Origin: Macrococcus hajekii
Lineage (GTDB): Bacteria > Bacillota > Bacilli > Staphylococcales > Staphylococcaceae
Assembly: GCF_004359505.1 (NCBI RefSeq)
Contig: NZ_SCWE01000001.1
Location: 930,001 to 994,000, forward strand
Direction of reading: 5' to 3'
DNA length: 64,000 nucleotides
This document shows positions 16,074 through 26,412 of this stretch, piece by piece. The notes beneath the pieces are model-generated. The model searched no databases. It was given only the letters and a program-made list of their open reading frames with translations, and had not been told where the DNA came from. A program made the translations under genes and the position numbers. Numbering within the stretch: position 1 is the stretch's first letter; each line of letters opens with the position of its first letter.

Positions 16074-17744
16074 TTATTTTTTGCCTTCAACATAAGTTTC
16101 TTTAAGCGTAGTGTCACCGCCAAACTTATGAGTAACAAAGTTTTTAACATGTGGTTGAGTTAAGCGAGCCACACCTTTTTGGAACATTGGAATAATTACT
16201 GCATCATCTAAAAACTTATTTTCAGCTTCTTGCATTGTAGTCCAGCGCTTATCAGTGTCATCAAGTAATGGCCCTCTAGCTTGATCTATCAACTGATCAT
16301 ATTCTTTATTAGAATAACCTGTTTGGTTATGTGGTCCATCTGTAACGAACATATCAAGGAATGTCATTGGGTCTGGATAGTCAGGACCCCAGCCAGCGAA
16401 TGAAATGTCATAGTTACCTTTAGATTCAAGATCAAGTTTTTGTTTGAAAGGCTGTTGCTTAATTGTGACACTTGTACCAGGAAGATTTGTTTCAATCTGT
16501 TCTTTAAAGTACTCAGCATCTTTCTTAGATGTATCTGCATCATAAGTTAATAACTCGATATTAAACTTATCTTTGCCAAGTTCTTTCTTAGCTGTTTCAT
16601 AAGCCTTTTTAGCTTCTTCTTTGTCGTAGTTAAGCGGAGATTTCACACCTTCATTGAAATCTTTACCGTCTTTGTCTAACGTGAACTCACCTGGAGTTAA
16701 ATAATCTGTAGCTTTAGCACCATTATTTAATAATGTTTTAACGTATTTCTCTTTATCAATTGATTTTGCTAATGCTAAACGTAAGTTTTTATTTTGTAAA
16801 TCTTTATTTTTTTGTTGATTGATACGAATAAAGTATACAGATGATTGTAATTCAGTAGAGAAGTCAGGATCCTTTTTGTATTTAGAAACTTGTTCAGCCG
16901 TTAAACCAACACGGTCAAGTTTACCAGTAGTATATAAGTTTAATGAAGTCTGCTGGTCTTTGATAATTGCATAGTTAACTTCATCGAGTTTCACTTTGTC
17001 TTTATCCCAATATTCTTTATTAGGAACTAACTGGAACTTTTCTTCAGTTTTCCATTCATTTAATACAAATGGTCCATTGTAAAGTGTATTTTCTTTAGTT
17101 GTACCATATTTATCGCCTTTTTCTTTTACAAACTTTTCATTTTGAGGCAAGAAAGTAGCAAATGCTAAAAGTTCTTTAAAATAAGGCACATTTTTTTCTA
17201 ATTGAATTTCAAGTGTATTATCATCGATTGCCTTAATACCTAATTCTTCCGGCTTCATTTTACCTGAGTTGATTGCTTCAGCATTTTTAACATCATACAT
17301 GATGTAAGCATATTCTGCTGCTGTTTTAGGATCTACTGTTCGCTTCCAAGCAAATTCAAAATCTTTAGCCGTTACAGGATCACCATTAGACCATTTTGCA
17401 TCTTTACGTAATTTAATTGTCCAAGTTTTGCCGTCCTTAGAAATTTCAGGCTCCCCTTCAGCGACACCTGGAATCGCTTTATCATCTTTATCAAGTGTAT
17501 ATAAGCCTTCCATTACCTGGTTGAATGTATCAAATGATACTTGGTCAGTCGCAAGTGAACTATCCATTGAAGGAATATCTGAACCCCAGTATAAGTTCAA
17601 GACTTGCTTACTGTCTCCTGAGCCACCTGAGCTATTTGAACTTGATCCCGCATCTTTGCTATCTCCGCCACCTGCTGAACATGCAGCTGTAAAACCTGAT
17701 ACTGCGATTAATGATGCCAGAAATAATGAACTTTTCTTCTTCAT
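16074..17744 (-). CDS. oppA: OppA, oligopeptide-binding lipoprotein
   Basis: A 556-residue solute-binding protein of the peptide/nickel family (SBP family 5). A lipoprotein signal peptide with lipobox GFTAAC occupies residues 1-22, followed by a Gly/Ser-rich tether and then WGSDIPSMDSSLATDQVS. Family signatures include WTIKLRKDAKWSNGDPVTAKDF and LLNNGAKATDYLTPG. It captures peptides outside the membrane for the OppBCDF importer. It lies 240 bp downstream of oppF with its own upstream CodY-box-like site, so it may be transcribed separately and at higher level. Confidence 0.94.
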   Translation of the reverse strand: MKKKSSLFLASLIAVSGFTAACSAGGGDSKDAGSSSNSSGGSGDSKQVLNLYWGSDIPSMDSSLATDQVSFDTFNQVMEGLYTLDKDDKAIPGVAEGEPEISKDGKTWTIKLRKDAKWSNGDPVTAKDFEFAWKRTVDPKTAAEYAYIMYDVKNAEAINSGKMKPEELGIKAIDDNTLEIQLEKNVPYFKELLAFATFLPQNEKFVKEKGDKYGTTKENTLYNGPFVLNEWKTEEKFQLVPNKEYWDKDKVKLDEVNYAIIKDQQTSLNLYTTGKLDRVGLTAEQVSKYKKDPDFSTELQSSVYFIRINQQKNKDLQNKNLRLALAKSIDKEKYVKTLLNNGAKATDYLTPGEFTLDKDGKDFNEGVKSPLNYDKEEAKKAYETAKKELGKDKFNIELLTYDADTSKKDAEYFKEQIETNLPGTSVTIKQQPFKQKLDLESKGNYDISFAGWGPDYPDPMTFLDMFVTDGPHNQTGYSNKEYDQLIDQARGPLLDDTDKRWTTMQEAENKFLDDAVIIPMFQKGVARLTQPHVKNFVTHKFGGDTTLKETYVEGKK

Positions 17745-17784
17745 GAATGTGCCCCCTATTGTTTGATGAAAATCAATCTGTTTA

Positions 17785-17799
17785 AATTTTCAGAAGATT
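17785..17799. promoter_or_regulatory. CodY-box-like site upstream of oppA
   Basis: AATTTTCAGAAGATT matches the CodY consensus AATTTTCWGAAAATT in 14 of 15 positions and lies about 40 bp upstream of the oppA start. CodY represses peptide uptake genes when branched-chain amino acids and GTP are plentiful. The rest of the 240-bp oppA-oppF gap is AT-rich without another feature. Confidence 0.65.
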
Positions 17800-17984
17800 T
17801 GTATTTATTATATTTTAACCAGCTAGCAGTTGCAATACTTTTTTTAAATATTTTAGAATTATTTAAATTTTATAATCATACAGTATAACCTTATTTTTTA
17901 AATAGTATAACGCTTACATTATTATTAATATGCATTTTTTTTCATATTAATTTATAAGAAAACCATATCCAGAAGGATATGGTT

Positions 17985-19130
17985 TTATAAAGTTGCCATT
18001 GTCTGGTGGTTATAATTTGCTTTATGCATTTCATATTCTGCTGGTGAGCAATAGACATAGTGATCTGGTGCTACTTCGCGTAATTCCAGTACATCATCAT
18101 CAGAATAAGCATGAACGTCAGGATTATATGTACGACGTACGCGTGTTCTTTCACTTTCTGGATCTGGTAATGGAATCGCAGACAGTAAAGATTTAGTGTA
18201 TTCATGTAATGGATTATTGTAAATCGCATCAGCAGGTCCGATTTCTACCAGTTTACCGAAGTACATTACACCGATTCGGTCTGAGATGTATTTAACCATC
18301 GATAAATCATGGGCGATGAACAGGAATGTAATGCCGCGTTCTTTCTGCAGGCGCTGCATTAAGTTAACGACCTGCGCCTGGATAGATACGTCAAGGGCAG
18401 AGATTGGTTCATCAGCAATGATAAAGTCAGGTTCTACTGCTAATGCACGAGCGATACCGATACGCTGACGTTGTCCACCTGAGAATTCATGCGGGTAACG
18501 GTTCGCATGTTCTTTGTTCAGACCTACTGTTTCAAGCAGCTCATACACACGATTCGCTCGGTCCTGCTTATTTTTTGCCAGCTTATGAATATCAATACCT
18601 TCTGCTACAATATCCATGACTTTTAAACGTGGGTTTAAGGATGCATATGGATCCTGGAAGATCATCTGCATACGACGGTTAAATTTAAGCAAATCTTTTT
18701 TGCGTTTAATGGACTGCACATCTGTACCATCAAAGTAAACATGTCCACCAGTTGCATCATACAACTTAATAAGTGAACGACCCGTTGTTGATTTACCACA
18801 GCCTGATTCACCTACGAGACCTAACGTTTCACCTTTATAGATATCAAATGAAATATCATCAATCGCTTTGACTTCATTTGCTTTTCCGACATTAAAATAT
18901 TGTTTTAAGTTACGAACTTCAATTAATTTTTCTTTACCATCACCGTAGTGAGCTGTATGACCTGCGGATTGTCTCTCCTGTTCAGAGAGTTCTGTCTTGT
19001 TCAGTTCTCTATTAGAGTACTGTTCTGCTGTTTCAGTGAGTTCTGTATGGTCAACGACTAATGGCCCGTCTTCAATTGTACGTTCTTGATAAGAATCAGG
19101 GTGACGATCATTTTTCAATTCTTCACGCAT
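17985..19130 (-). CDS. oppF: OppF, peptide ABC transporter ATPase
   Basis: A 381-residue ATP-binding subunit. Walker A is [17 protein letters not shown], the signature motif is [16 protein letters not shown], and Walker B is [20 protein letters not shown]. The C-terminal oligopeptide-transporter domain ends with cysteine-containing [15 protein letters not shown]. An unusual ~70-residue acidic, charged extension precedes the ABC domain (ABC part begins near [15 protein letters not shown]). The ATG overlaps the oppD stop by one base. It energises peptide import with OppD. Confidence 0.93.
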   Translation of the reverse strand: MREELKNDRHPDSYQERTIEDGPLVVDHTELTETAEQYSNRELNKTELSEQERQSAGHTAHYGDGKEKLIEVRNLKQYFNVGKANEVKAIDDISFDIYKGETLGLVGESGCGKSTTGRSLIKLYDATGGHVYFDGTDVQSIKRKKDLLKFNRRMQMIFQDPYASLNPRLKVMDIVAEGIDIHKLAKNKQDRANRVYELLETVGLNKEHANRYPHEFSGGQRQRIGIARALAVEPDFIIADEPISALDVSIQAQVVNLMQRLQKERGITFLFIAHDLSMVKYISDRIGVMYFGKLVEIGPADAIYNNPLHEYTKSLLSAIPLPDPESERTRVRRTYNPDVHAYSDDDVLELREVAPDHYVYCSPAEYEMHKANYNHQTMATL

Positions 19131-20203
19131 TAGAAACTAACCCCCTCTACTTGTCTTGGCTGATCGAATCGGCCTGGTAAATCTCTCTGTTTCATCTTCA
19201 CCATTTCAGGAGGATCTACTTTAGGTGCCTGCGGATCCATCAGCCATGATTTAACGAAGTGTGTCGGTGATACTTGATACCAAGGTGGCTCCTGCTCAAA
19301 GTCAATCTGCAGCGCATAATCTGAACGACGTGCAAAGGCATCACCCACTGGTGGTTTAATCAAGTCAGGTGGTGTCCCGGGAATAGCTTTAAGTTCTGTC
19401 TCCTGTGCTGTATCAAGGCTTGGCATGGAAGAGAGTAAGCCCCAAGTATAAGGGTGTTTAGGGTCGTAGAAGATTTCATCAACAGTACCTGTTTCAACAA
19501 TCTGACCCCCGTACATTACTGCTACACGGTCCGCTACGTTTGCTACAACACCTAAATCGTGTGTAATGAAAATGATAGAGGTATCAATCTTCTTCTGGAG
19601 ATCTTTCATCAGTTCAAGTATCTGTGCCTGGATCGTCACATCAAGTGCTGTCGTCGGCTCATCTGCAATGAGGACTTTCGGGTCACAAGCCAGTGCTGTC
19701 GCGATTACAATACGCTGACGCTGACCACCCGAGAATTGGTGTGGATAGTTATTAAAACGACCTTCAGGATTCGGTAATCCTACAAGGCGAAGAATATCAA
19801 GTGCGCGTGCTTTTGCATCTGCTTTAGATAACTTCTGGTGCTTAATAAGTGGTTCCATAACCTGCTTACCAATTTTCATCGTAGGATTCAGTGATGTCAT
19901 TGGATCCTGAAAAATCATTGAGATATCTTTACCACGGACTTTCTGCATTTCTTTTTCTGACAGCTTCGCTAAGTCCTTGCCATCAAAAAGAATTTGACCT
20001 TCTTTAATACGGCTGGGTGGTGATGGTAATAAACGCATAATCGCTTTAGTTGTTACCGATTTCCCTGAACCTGATTCTCCCACAATTGCAAGTGTTTCTG
20101 CTTTATCTAAATGAAAGTCTACACCACGTACAGCCTGTACTTCTCCGGCATGGATATCGAAGGAAACTTTCAGGTTTCTCACTTCTAAAATTCTTTGTGC
20201 CAT
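19130..20203 (-). CDS. oppD: OppD, peptide ABC transporter ATPase
   Basis: A 357-residue ATPase. Walker [21 protein letters not shown], signature [16 protein letters not shown], Walker [20 protein letters not shown] and the switch histidine in [18 protein letters not shown] are intact. The C-terminal oligopeptide-transporter extension is present ([13 protein letters not shown] onwards). It partners OppF. It is 17 bp downstream of oppC and preceded by AAGGAGG. Confidence 0.95.
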   Translation of the reverse strand: MAQRILEVRNLKVSFDIHAGEVQAVRGVDFHLDKAETLAIVGESGSGKSVTTKAIMRLLPSPPSRIKEGQILFDGKDLAKLSEKEMQKVRGKDISMIFQDPMTSLNPTMKIGKQVMEPLIKHQKLSKADAKARALDILRLVGLPNPEGRFNNYPHQFSGGQRQRIVIATALACDPKVLIADEPTTALDVTIQAQILELMKDLQKKIDTSIIFITHDLGVVANVADRVAVMYGGQIVETGTVDEIFYDPKHPYTWGLLSSMPSLDTAQETELKAIPGTPPDLIKPPVGDAFARRSDYALQIDFEQEPPWYQVSPTHFVKSWLMDPQAPKVDPPEMVKMKQRDLPGRFDQPRQVEGVSF

Positions 20204-20220
20204 TTATATTTCCTCCTTTA

Positions 20221-21272
20221 TTATTTACGCATTTTCGGATCGAAGGCATCACGTACACCATCACCGAATAAGTAGAAGCATAAGATCAGTAAACTTAAGA
20301 CTGCAGATGGGATAAACATCTGATATGGATTGATCATCAGCATTTTACGACCATCATTGACAAGAGTACCAAGTGAAGCGGCTGGCGCTGGTGCACCTAA
20401 ACCGATAAAGCTTAAGAATGCTTCGAAGAAAATTGCACTTGGAACTGAGAACATAGCTGTTACGATAATAGGTCCTAACGTGTTAGGTAAAATATGTTTG
20501 AAAATCAAGCTCCAGTTCGTTGCCCCTAATGTTTTAGAAGCCATAACATATTCCTGAGATTTGAGTTTCAGGAACTGACCACGTACGATACGACTCATCC
20601 CAATCCAGCCAGTCAGTGACATCGCAAGGATGATTGTTGTAATACTCGGTCCGAAGAATACAACGAATAAAATCATGATGATTAAGTTAGGAATAGAAGC
20701 GATAACTTCAATGATACGCTGCATGAGTGTATCTACCCAGCCCCCGAAGAAGCCAGAAATAGCACCGTAAGTAATACCGATGATAACATCAAGTAATGCG
20801 GCTACTAGACCGATTATAATAGATGTCTGAGTTCCTTTCCATACACGTGTAAATAAATCACGCCCAAGGGAATCGTACCGAACCAGTAATTTTCTTTGAT
20901 GTTCAGTTCTTTATAAGCATCGTAATCATTTTTATCTATACCATCGAATGGTAAAAAGTGTACATCTTTTAATAATCCGATTTTAGGGGGTACATTGGCA
21001 TGTTCAAGGTTCTGCTCTTTAAATGTGTGTCCACTTACTAGTGGACCAATTAATGCCATTGATACTAGAAGCAGGAGACCTATTAAACCAAGAATAGCCG
21101 CTTTATTACTTTTAAGCTGCAGCCACGCGTCCTGCCAGAATGTTCTACTCTGACGTTCAATTTTTTCTTCATTAATTTCATTACGATTTGCTAATACAAA
21201 AGGTTGTGCTCTGTTTGTAGATAGCTCCTGGTCAACATCAGCATGTGTATAAGTTTCTCTTTCATTTACCAT
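20221..21272 (-). pseudogene. oppC: OppC, peptide ABC transporter permease, split by a -1 frameshift
   Basis: The first frame (21272 to 20814, 152 residues) encodes the cytoplasmic N-terminus and first membrane helix up to KENYWFGT, then runs into unrelated residues. The second frame (readable from about 20874 to 20221) continues exactly where it should, with DSLGRDLFTRVWKGTQTS and the permease core including GWIGMSRIVRGQFLKLKSQE. Around 20874 the minus strand reads GGTACGATTCC where GGTACGGATTCC would restore WFGTDSLGRD, so one G is missing. Full OppC would be about 350 residues. Either the gene is newly inactivated or this is a sequencing error; the other opp genes look functional. Confidence 0.88.
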
Positions 21273-22198
21273 TAACTTTTACCTCCCTGAACACGGATAC
21301 GTGGATCGATAATACCGTATAAAATATCAACAATAAATAGAACAAGAATGAATAAGAAACTGATCATGATTGTCAGCGCCATAATAACTGGATAGTCATT
21401 CTGCTGAATTGAGCGCACGAATTGTTCACCAAGTCCAGGGATGGCAAAGATTGTTTCAATTGTTAACGCCCCTGTCAGAATACCAACTGCCATAGGACCG
21501 ATTAATGTAATGATAGGAATTAAGGCATTTCGTAAAGCATGGCCGAAAAGAACCTTACTTGTTGAGTTACCTTTCGCTTTAGCAAGCGTAATATAATCTG
21601 AACTTAATACTTCAATCATTTCAGAACGGATATAACGTGCAATTGTTGCGATAACACCTGCTGATAAGGCAAGGGCAGGTAAAATAGCATAAGTAATATT
21701 TTCCCAACCTGCTGTCGGAAGAAGCTGCCATTCAACTGTCAGATAATATTGTAATAATGCTGCAAGTACGAATGAAGGTACAGAAATGGCAAGTACTGAG
21801 AAGATTGTCGCTAAATAATCTATCCATGTATTCTGTCTGACTGCTGCGATAACACCTAGAATAATACCGACGATTGTACCGAAGATTAAAGCATATGTAC
21901 CAATTTCTGCTGAAGGTCCTAATCGAGGAAGAATTAATCCTGTTACCGGACGATTATCATATTGGAATGAGTTACCGAAATCTCCTTTTGCTACGTTTTT
22001 CATATAGTTGACATACTGAACACCCATAGGATCATTAAGACCGTATTTTTCATTTACAATTGCTTTTTGTTCAGCCGATAATTTTTCATCGTTGTAAGGG
22101 GAGCCGGGCATTAACTTCATTAAGAAGAATGTAGCAGTTGTGACAATCAGTATGGTGATAATCATGTAGCCCAATCTCTTTAGAATAAACTTCAACAT
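21272..22198 (-). CDS. oppB: OppB, peptide ABC transporter permease
   Basis: A 308-residue inner-membrane permease with six helices. The N-terminal helix (MLKFILKRLGYMIITILIVT) precedes the extracellular MPGSPYNDEKLS segment. The permease core contains the ATPase-coupling loop around ALRNALIPIITLIGPMAVGI and the end IVDILYGIIDPRIRVQGG. It is the first gene of the oppBCDF operon, with AGGAGG before the ATG and a CodY-like box about 50 bp upstream. It overlaps oppC by one base. Confidence 0.95.
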   Translation of the reverse strand: MLKFILKRLGYMIITILIVTTATFFLMKLMPGSPYNDEKLSAEQKAIVNEKYGLNDPMGVQYVNYMKNVAKGDFGNSFQYDNRPVTGLILPRLGPSAEIGTYALIFGTIVGIILGVIAAVRQNTWIDYLATIFSVLAISVPSFVLAALLQYYLTVEWQLLPTAGWENITYAILPALALSAGVIATIARYIRSEMIEVLSSDYITLAKAKGNSTSKVLFGHALRNALIPIITLIGPMAVGILTGALTIETIFAIPGLGEQFVRSIQQNDYPVIMALTIMISFLFILVLFIVDILYGIIDPRIRVQGGKS

Positions 22199-22671
22199 AT
22201 TTTTTCCTCCTCTTGAATTTTAAGTTTTACTTAACATACATCATAACTAAATTTTCACAAAATTCATACAAGTTTTTCAATTTTAATTAAAAATAAATAA
22301 TTATTCTGACAACTTATTTCAAAAAAATCTGCCTCTTGTTATATGACAACTTCTCTTATGACCCTCTTTCCCCTTTCAATTCTCTCTTCTAGAAAAATCT
22401 TAAAATAATTATAAGGATAATTTCTTATTTTTTGCAATACATTTTTTATTCAGAATTCTTATAAATATGTATCATTTTATCCTTTTTTATTGCGTTAAAG
22501 CACTATATTATTAATATTTATTCATTTTATATGATAAATAGTAACGCTTTATCACGTTAAATCTTTATTTTATGCACTCTTTTATTAAAATAATGAGTAT
22601 TTATTTATCTGTTATACATCACTGTTATTTTGCTGTACAATAATGATATGTTGATGTCAGGAGGTTCATTT
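22199..22671. other. AT-rich intergenic region between oppB and the DUF3899 gene
   Basis: About 470 bp without a supported gene. It must hold divergent promoters for oppB (minus) and the DUF3899 gene (plus). The one recognisable site is the CodY-like box at 22250-22264. No riboswitch, tRNA or stable large hairpin is apparent. Confidence 0.6.
22250..22264. promoter_or_regulatory. CodY-box-like site upstream of oppB
   Basis: AATTTTCACAAAATT matches AATTTTCWGAAAATT in 14 of 15 positions, 52 bp before the oppB start. The second such box in this transporter locus supports nutritional control by CodY. Confidence 0.65.
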
Positions 22672-23043
22672 ATGCGAGCACGAATTTATGGATTGCTGTT
22701 AGCGATCATTTTATTTATTAGTGCGGTGACACTATTATTTACAGGTTTTTCATGGCTTCATTTTGTGAATGCAGTCTTTACGGTTTCTCTTATACTATGG
22801 TGTCTAGGTCTTTTTCTCTATTTATTTTCAGATGGTGCATTCAGTATTATGGGACATTCGTTTAGACGGTTTCATTATGTGATGGCACCGAAAAGAATAA
22901 AAGAAACGATGAAAGATGATGAACTTTATACGAGTCGTGATGTGACGATTCGTAATGAAAAATATATGCTGACGCTCCCGCTTATTGTGACTTCATTTGT
23001 ATGCGGCGCTCTTGCTCTTATTATTTCTTATTTAATGGTATAA
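22672..23043 (+). CDS. DUF3899-like membrane protein
   Basis: A 123-residue integral membrane protein with hydrophobic segments near residues 4-26, 31-52 and 97-120. The start is ATG 22672 behind AGGAGG; the longer frame to 22630 lacks a site. The residue pattern and its place between opp and fabF match the DUF3899 protein found there in staphylococci. Function unknown. The central cytoplasmic stretch (HSFRRFHYVMAPKRIKETM) is basic. Confidence 0.75.
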   Translation: MRARIYGLLLAIILFISAVTLLFTGFSWLHFVNAVFTVSLILWCLGLFLYLFSDGAFSIMGHSFRRFHYVMAPKRIKETMKDDELYTSRDVTIRNEKYMLTLPLIVTSFVCGALALIISYLMV

Positions 23044-23046
23044 CAA

Positions 23047-23080
23047 AACCCGCTTCTCACACGTTGAGAGCGGGTTCTTT
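23047..23080 (+). terminator. Hairpin between the DUF3899 gene and fabF
   Basis: AACCCGC-n-TCTCA pairs with TGAGA-GCGGGTT, followed by CTTTATT on the plus strand. It can also slow transcripts coming from fabF on the other strand. Confidence 0.7.
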
Positions 23081-23081
23081 A

Positions 23082-24320
23082 TTATGCCTGATATTTTTTC
23101 AGTACAAGGACGGCGTTATGTCCACCGAAGCCTAAGCTGTTGGATAATGCGTAATCAATATCTAATTCAATTGCTTCGTTCGGAATGTAATCGAGATCAC
23201 ATTCGGCATCAGGTGCATGCTGATTGATAGTCGGCGGTACTTTACCATTCTTGATAGCTAATGCTGTCAGAATCGCTTCTATCGCCCCTGTCGCACCGAG
23301 CATGTGTCCTGTCATCGATTTTGTTGATGACACTTTCAAGTTTTTCGCAGCATCACCGAAGACTGTCTTAATCGCTTTTGTTTCATATAAGTCGCCAATC
23401 GGTGTACTTGTCCCGTGTGCATTTAAATATTGAACTTGGTCAGCTGTAATGCCGGCATCTTTAAGTGCCATGTTCATCGTACGGACACCGCCCTCGCCTT
23501 CAGGTGCTGGTGCAGTAATATGATGGGCATCGCCGTTATTACCGTAACCGACCACTTCTGCATAAATATGTGCACCACGGTTCAATGCGTGCTCCAGTTC
23601 TTCAAGCACAACGACACCTGCACCTTCGCCCATGATGAAACCGTCTCGCCCTTCCTGGAATGGACGGCACGCCTCATCGGGATTATTATTTGTTGATAAA
23701 GCTTTATTCGCAATAAAGCCTGCAATGCCCATTTTCGTAATCGGTGCTTCTGCTCCACCCGCAATCATGGCATCTGCATCACCATACTGGATAATACGAT
23801 AAGCATCCCCGATACTGTTTGTACCTGTTGCACAGGCAGTGACTGTACAGCCGTTCGGTCCTTTAGCACTTAAATCAATTGAAATCTGACCTGATGCCAT
23901 ATCGGGAATCAGCATCGGTACGAAGAATGGACTGATACGATTCGGCCCTCTCTTCAGCATCTGGTCATAAGCGTTTTCAAATGACTCCATGCCGCCGATA
24001 CCTGAACCTACCCATACTCCGACACGGTCGCTGTTATCATCACTGATTTCGAGCTTGCTGTCTGTCAGAGCTTCACGCGCTGCAACTACCGCATACTGCG
24101 TGAAACGGTCCATTTTACGTGCTTCTTTTTTCGGCAGATAATCTTCAATATCAAAATCTTTCAGTTCGCCGGCAATCTTGACACTGAAATCAGTCATATC
24201 AAGTCGTGTAATATAATCAATGCCGTTAACCCCTTTTAATGCATTCTCATACGTCGTCGCTGCATCGTTCCCGATTGGGCTAAGCGCCCCTATCCCAGTA
24301 ATGACTACTCTTCTTTTCAT
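23082..24320 (-). CDS. fabF: Beta-ketoacyl-ACP synthase II
   Basis: A 412-residue condensing enzyme elongating acyl-ACP with malonyl-ACP. The catalytic cysteine is in [20 protein letters not shown] and the two histidines in [13 protein letters not shown] and [20 protein letters not shown]. Length and the ending [15 protein letters not shown] are canonical. It sits 9 bp after fabH on one operon that opens with a FapR-like site, so fatty-acid elongation responds to malonyl-CoA. Confidence 0.97.
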   Translation of the reverse strand: MKRRVVITGIGALSPIGNDAATTYENALKGVNGIDYITRLDMTDFSVKIAGELKDFDIEDYLPKKEARKMDRFTQYAVVAAREALTDSKLEISDDNSDRVGVWVGSGIGGMESFENAYDQMLKRGPNRISPFFVPMLIPDMASGQISIDLSAKGPNGCTVTACATGTNSIGDAYRIIQYGDADAMIAGGAEAPITKMGIAGFIANKALSTNNNPDEACRPFQEGRDGFIMGEGAGVVVLEELEHALNRGAHIYAEVVGYGNNGDAHHITAPAPEGEGGVRTMNMALKDAGITADQVQYLNAHGTSTPIGDLYETKAIKTVFGDAAKNLKVSSTKSMTGHMLGATGAIEAILTALAIKNGKVPPTINQHAPDAECDLDYIPNEAIELDIDYALSNSLGFGGHNAVLVLKKYQA

Positions 24321-24329
24321 ATTATCCTC

Positions 24330-25271
24330 CTATTTACCGTAGACCAGTGTAATGGCACCATAAGTCAAACCGCCGCCAAATCCTACGAGTACAATTTTAC
24401 TTCCTGCTTTTACCCTACCTTTATCAAGTTCATGAAGCAAGGACAATGGAATGGATGCTGCAGATGTATTGCCGTAACGGTCCACCGTCACACTCATCTT
24501 GTCTTTATCCACGCCAAGTCTCTGTCTGGATGATTCCATAATACGTATGTTGGCCTGATGCGGAATCAGCATATCAATTTCTTCAGGCTTAAGTCCTGCT
24601 TCTTCAACTGTTTTTGCAGCCATATCGCCCATGATGCGCACAGCAAACTTAAAGACTTCACGTCCGTTCATCGCCAGCAGATGGTCATCCTTGCGGTCGT
24701 ATAAATACTGGCCTCCTGTTCCATCACTGCCAAGCTGATAGTTGATAATGCCATGACCCGGACTTACTTCACCCAACACGACTGCTGCTGCACCGTCACC
24801 GAATAGAATGGCTGTATTGCGATCCGTCATATCGGCTATTTTTGACAGTTTCTCAGCCCCGATGACAAGCACATATTTACAGGCGCCTGTCTGAATAAAT
24901 TGCTGGGCAGTGACCATCGAGTAAATAAAACCTGTACAGGCTGCCAGCTGGTCCATCGCCGGTATATTGCGCAGTCCGAGCCGTTCCTGCAGCTGACATG
25001 CGACTGACGGAAAACGATGATCACCCGTCGACGTCGCCACTAAAATCATATCAATCTTGTCTTTACGAATACCGGCATCCTTGATGGCACGCTCGGCCGC
25101 TTCATAGGCCAGATCACTCGTCTCCTGATCTTCAGCTGCAAAACGTCTTTCTTTGATTCCTGTCATCTTAGTAATCCATTCATCTGATGTATCGAGAAAT
25201 GTTTCAAAATCATGATTGGTCATACGTTTTTCAGGAACGTATCCGCCAATACCGACAATGCCTATATTCAA
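24330..25271 (-). CDS. fabH: Beta-ketoacyl-ACP synthase III
   Basis: A 313-residue initiating enzyme of type II fatty-acid synthesis, condensing acetyl- or branched acyl-CoA with malonyl-ACP. The catalytic triad is visible: Cys in [20 protein letters not shown], His in [13 protein letters not shown] and Asn in [10 protein letters not shown]. The C-terminal [18 protein letters not shown] is canonical. It precedes fabF, the classic staphylococcal pair. Confidence 0.97.
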   Translation of the reverse strand: MNIGIVGIGGYVPEKRMTNHDFETFLDTSDEWITKMTGIKERRFAAEDQETSDLAYEAAERAIKDAGIRKDKIDMILVATSTGDHRFPSVACQLQERLGLRNIPAMDQLAACTGFIYSMVTAQQFIQTGACKYVLVIGAEKLSKIADMTDRNTAILFGDGAAAVVLGEVSPGHGIINYQLGSDGTGGQYLYDRKDDHLLAMNGREVFKFAVRIMGDMAAKTVEEAGLKPEEIDMLIPHQANIRIMESSRQRLGVDKDKMSVTVDRYGNTSAASIPLSLLHELDKGRVKAGSKIVLVGFGGGLTYGAITLVYGK

Positions 25272-25301
25272 TGAAATGCACCTCTTATAATCTGTTATTA
25301 T

Positions 25302-25318
25302 AACCAGGTACTAATTTA
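25302..25318 (-). promoter_or_regulatory. FapR-like operator upstream of fabH
   Basis: The minus strand reads TTAGTACCTGGTTATAATAA; its first ten bases match the FapR box TTAGTACCTGATACTAA exactly and the second half is weaker. It overlaps a -10 TATAAT, which fits repression of fabHF by FapR released by malonyl-CoA. Confidence 0.65.
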
Positions 25319-26329
25319 TCATAAAATACTCTTTTTTTCAATCTTTGTGTAAGGGTCATACTTTGCCGGTGGTTGTTTACCATTAGGTAGACGATTCGTT
25401 TCCTTATAGTGTTCGACCCCCTGATTTAAGCGCTGTCTGAAGTCTTCATCCAGTCGCTGTGACACTTTGCCGATACCTAGTAAATCCTCTTTAATACCCC
25501 AGCGAATAGTTTTACCTTTCAACTGACCTTCTGTATATAAATCTGCCACTTTAAGGTAGGCATCTGCAATTTTAATCTCTGTTGACATCAATACTTGCGG
25601 CCCGTAGTTACGCTGATCACTGATATAGCCGATTACATTAATATTGTTATCTCTTGCATACGACATTGTATCCGCATTGATGCCATCTGCTGCCGGGAAA
25701 AGAACATCTACTTTCTCCTGCTGAACGAAGTTTTCTGCGATATCAGGTCCCCGACTGTCATAGCCAAAAGTATTTAAATACGACTCATGAATATGAATAT
25801 CCGGGTCTATAAAACGCGCACCATCTTTAAAACCATTCGTCTCCGGCTGAGTATCGAATGCACCGATAAGACCGATATGATGCGTCTTTGAGGCGTGTGC
25901 CGCGGTCATGCCTCCGAAAAATCCCACCGAGTAGGCATCAATTTTGACGATAGTCACATTATCAGCTTTCGATTCGCCGTTAAACACGACAAAATGAATA
26001 TGCGGATATTGTGATGCGATACGGTTAAACGCATCTGAAAATTCTTTTCCTTGTCCGAATAGCACTTGCACGTTTCGGTCTGCCATCCGTTTGACTGCCG
26101 TTCTAATTTTGTCATCGTTATTGATATTCTGCTCATAAAAAAAAGCAGTATCATATGCCTGCACAATATTCAGCATGCCCTTATACCCTTCAGTCCCCCA
26201 TGTCTGATCATACATCGAATCCGGAAAGAGAAATCCGATTGTCGTCAGCTCATGCTTAGGTCGATACAGATAGAATATGGAGCCTATCAGTATAATAATC
26301 AGGGTAAGGAATAAAATAATCCTTTTCAT
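25319..26329 (-). CDS. med: Med-like BMP-family protein, membrane anchored
   Basis: A 336-residue protein of the basic-membrane-protein (PnrA/BMP) family resembling Bacillus Med, a positive effector of comK. After an N-terminal anchor helix (residues 2-22) come the family segments IGFLFPDSMYDQTWGTEGYK, VGFFGGMTAAHASKTHHIGL and VDVLFPAADGINADTMSYA. Bacillus Med is a lipoprotein; here no lipobox cysteine is present, so anchoring is by a transmembrane helix. It lies next to fabH and a yjzD gene, as in Bacillus. Role in competence is inferred from homology; a nucleoside-binding function is an alternative. Confidence 0.8.
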   Translation of the reverse strand: MKRIILFLTLIIILIGSIFYLYRPKHELTTIGFLFPDSMYDQTWGTEGYKGMLNIVQAYDTAFFYEQNINNDDKIRTAVKRMADRNVQVLFGQGKEFSDAFNRIASQYPHIHFVVFNGESKADNVTIVKIDAYSVGFFGGMTAAHASKTHHIGLIGAFDTQPETNGFKDGARFIDPDIHIHESYLNTFGYDSRGPDIAENFVQQEKVDVLFPAADGINADTMSYARDNNINVIGYISDQRNYGPQVLMSTEIKIADAYLKVADLYTEGQLKGKTIRWGIKEDLLGIGKVSQRLDEDFRQRLNQGVEHYKETNRLPNGKQPPAKYDPYTKIEKKSIL

Positions 26330-26412
26330 CACTCACCTCTTCATGTAAGGGTATACTTTTTTTAGTAACTCTTTTATAATTAATAGTATATCAATTATTG
26401 GGGGATTTTTAC

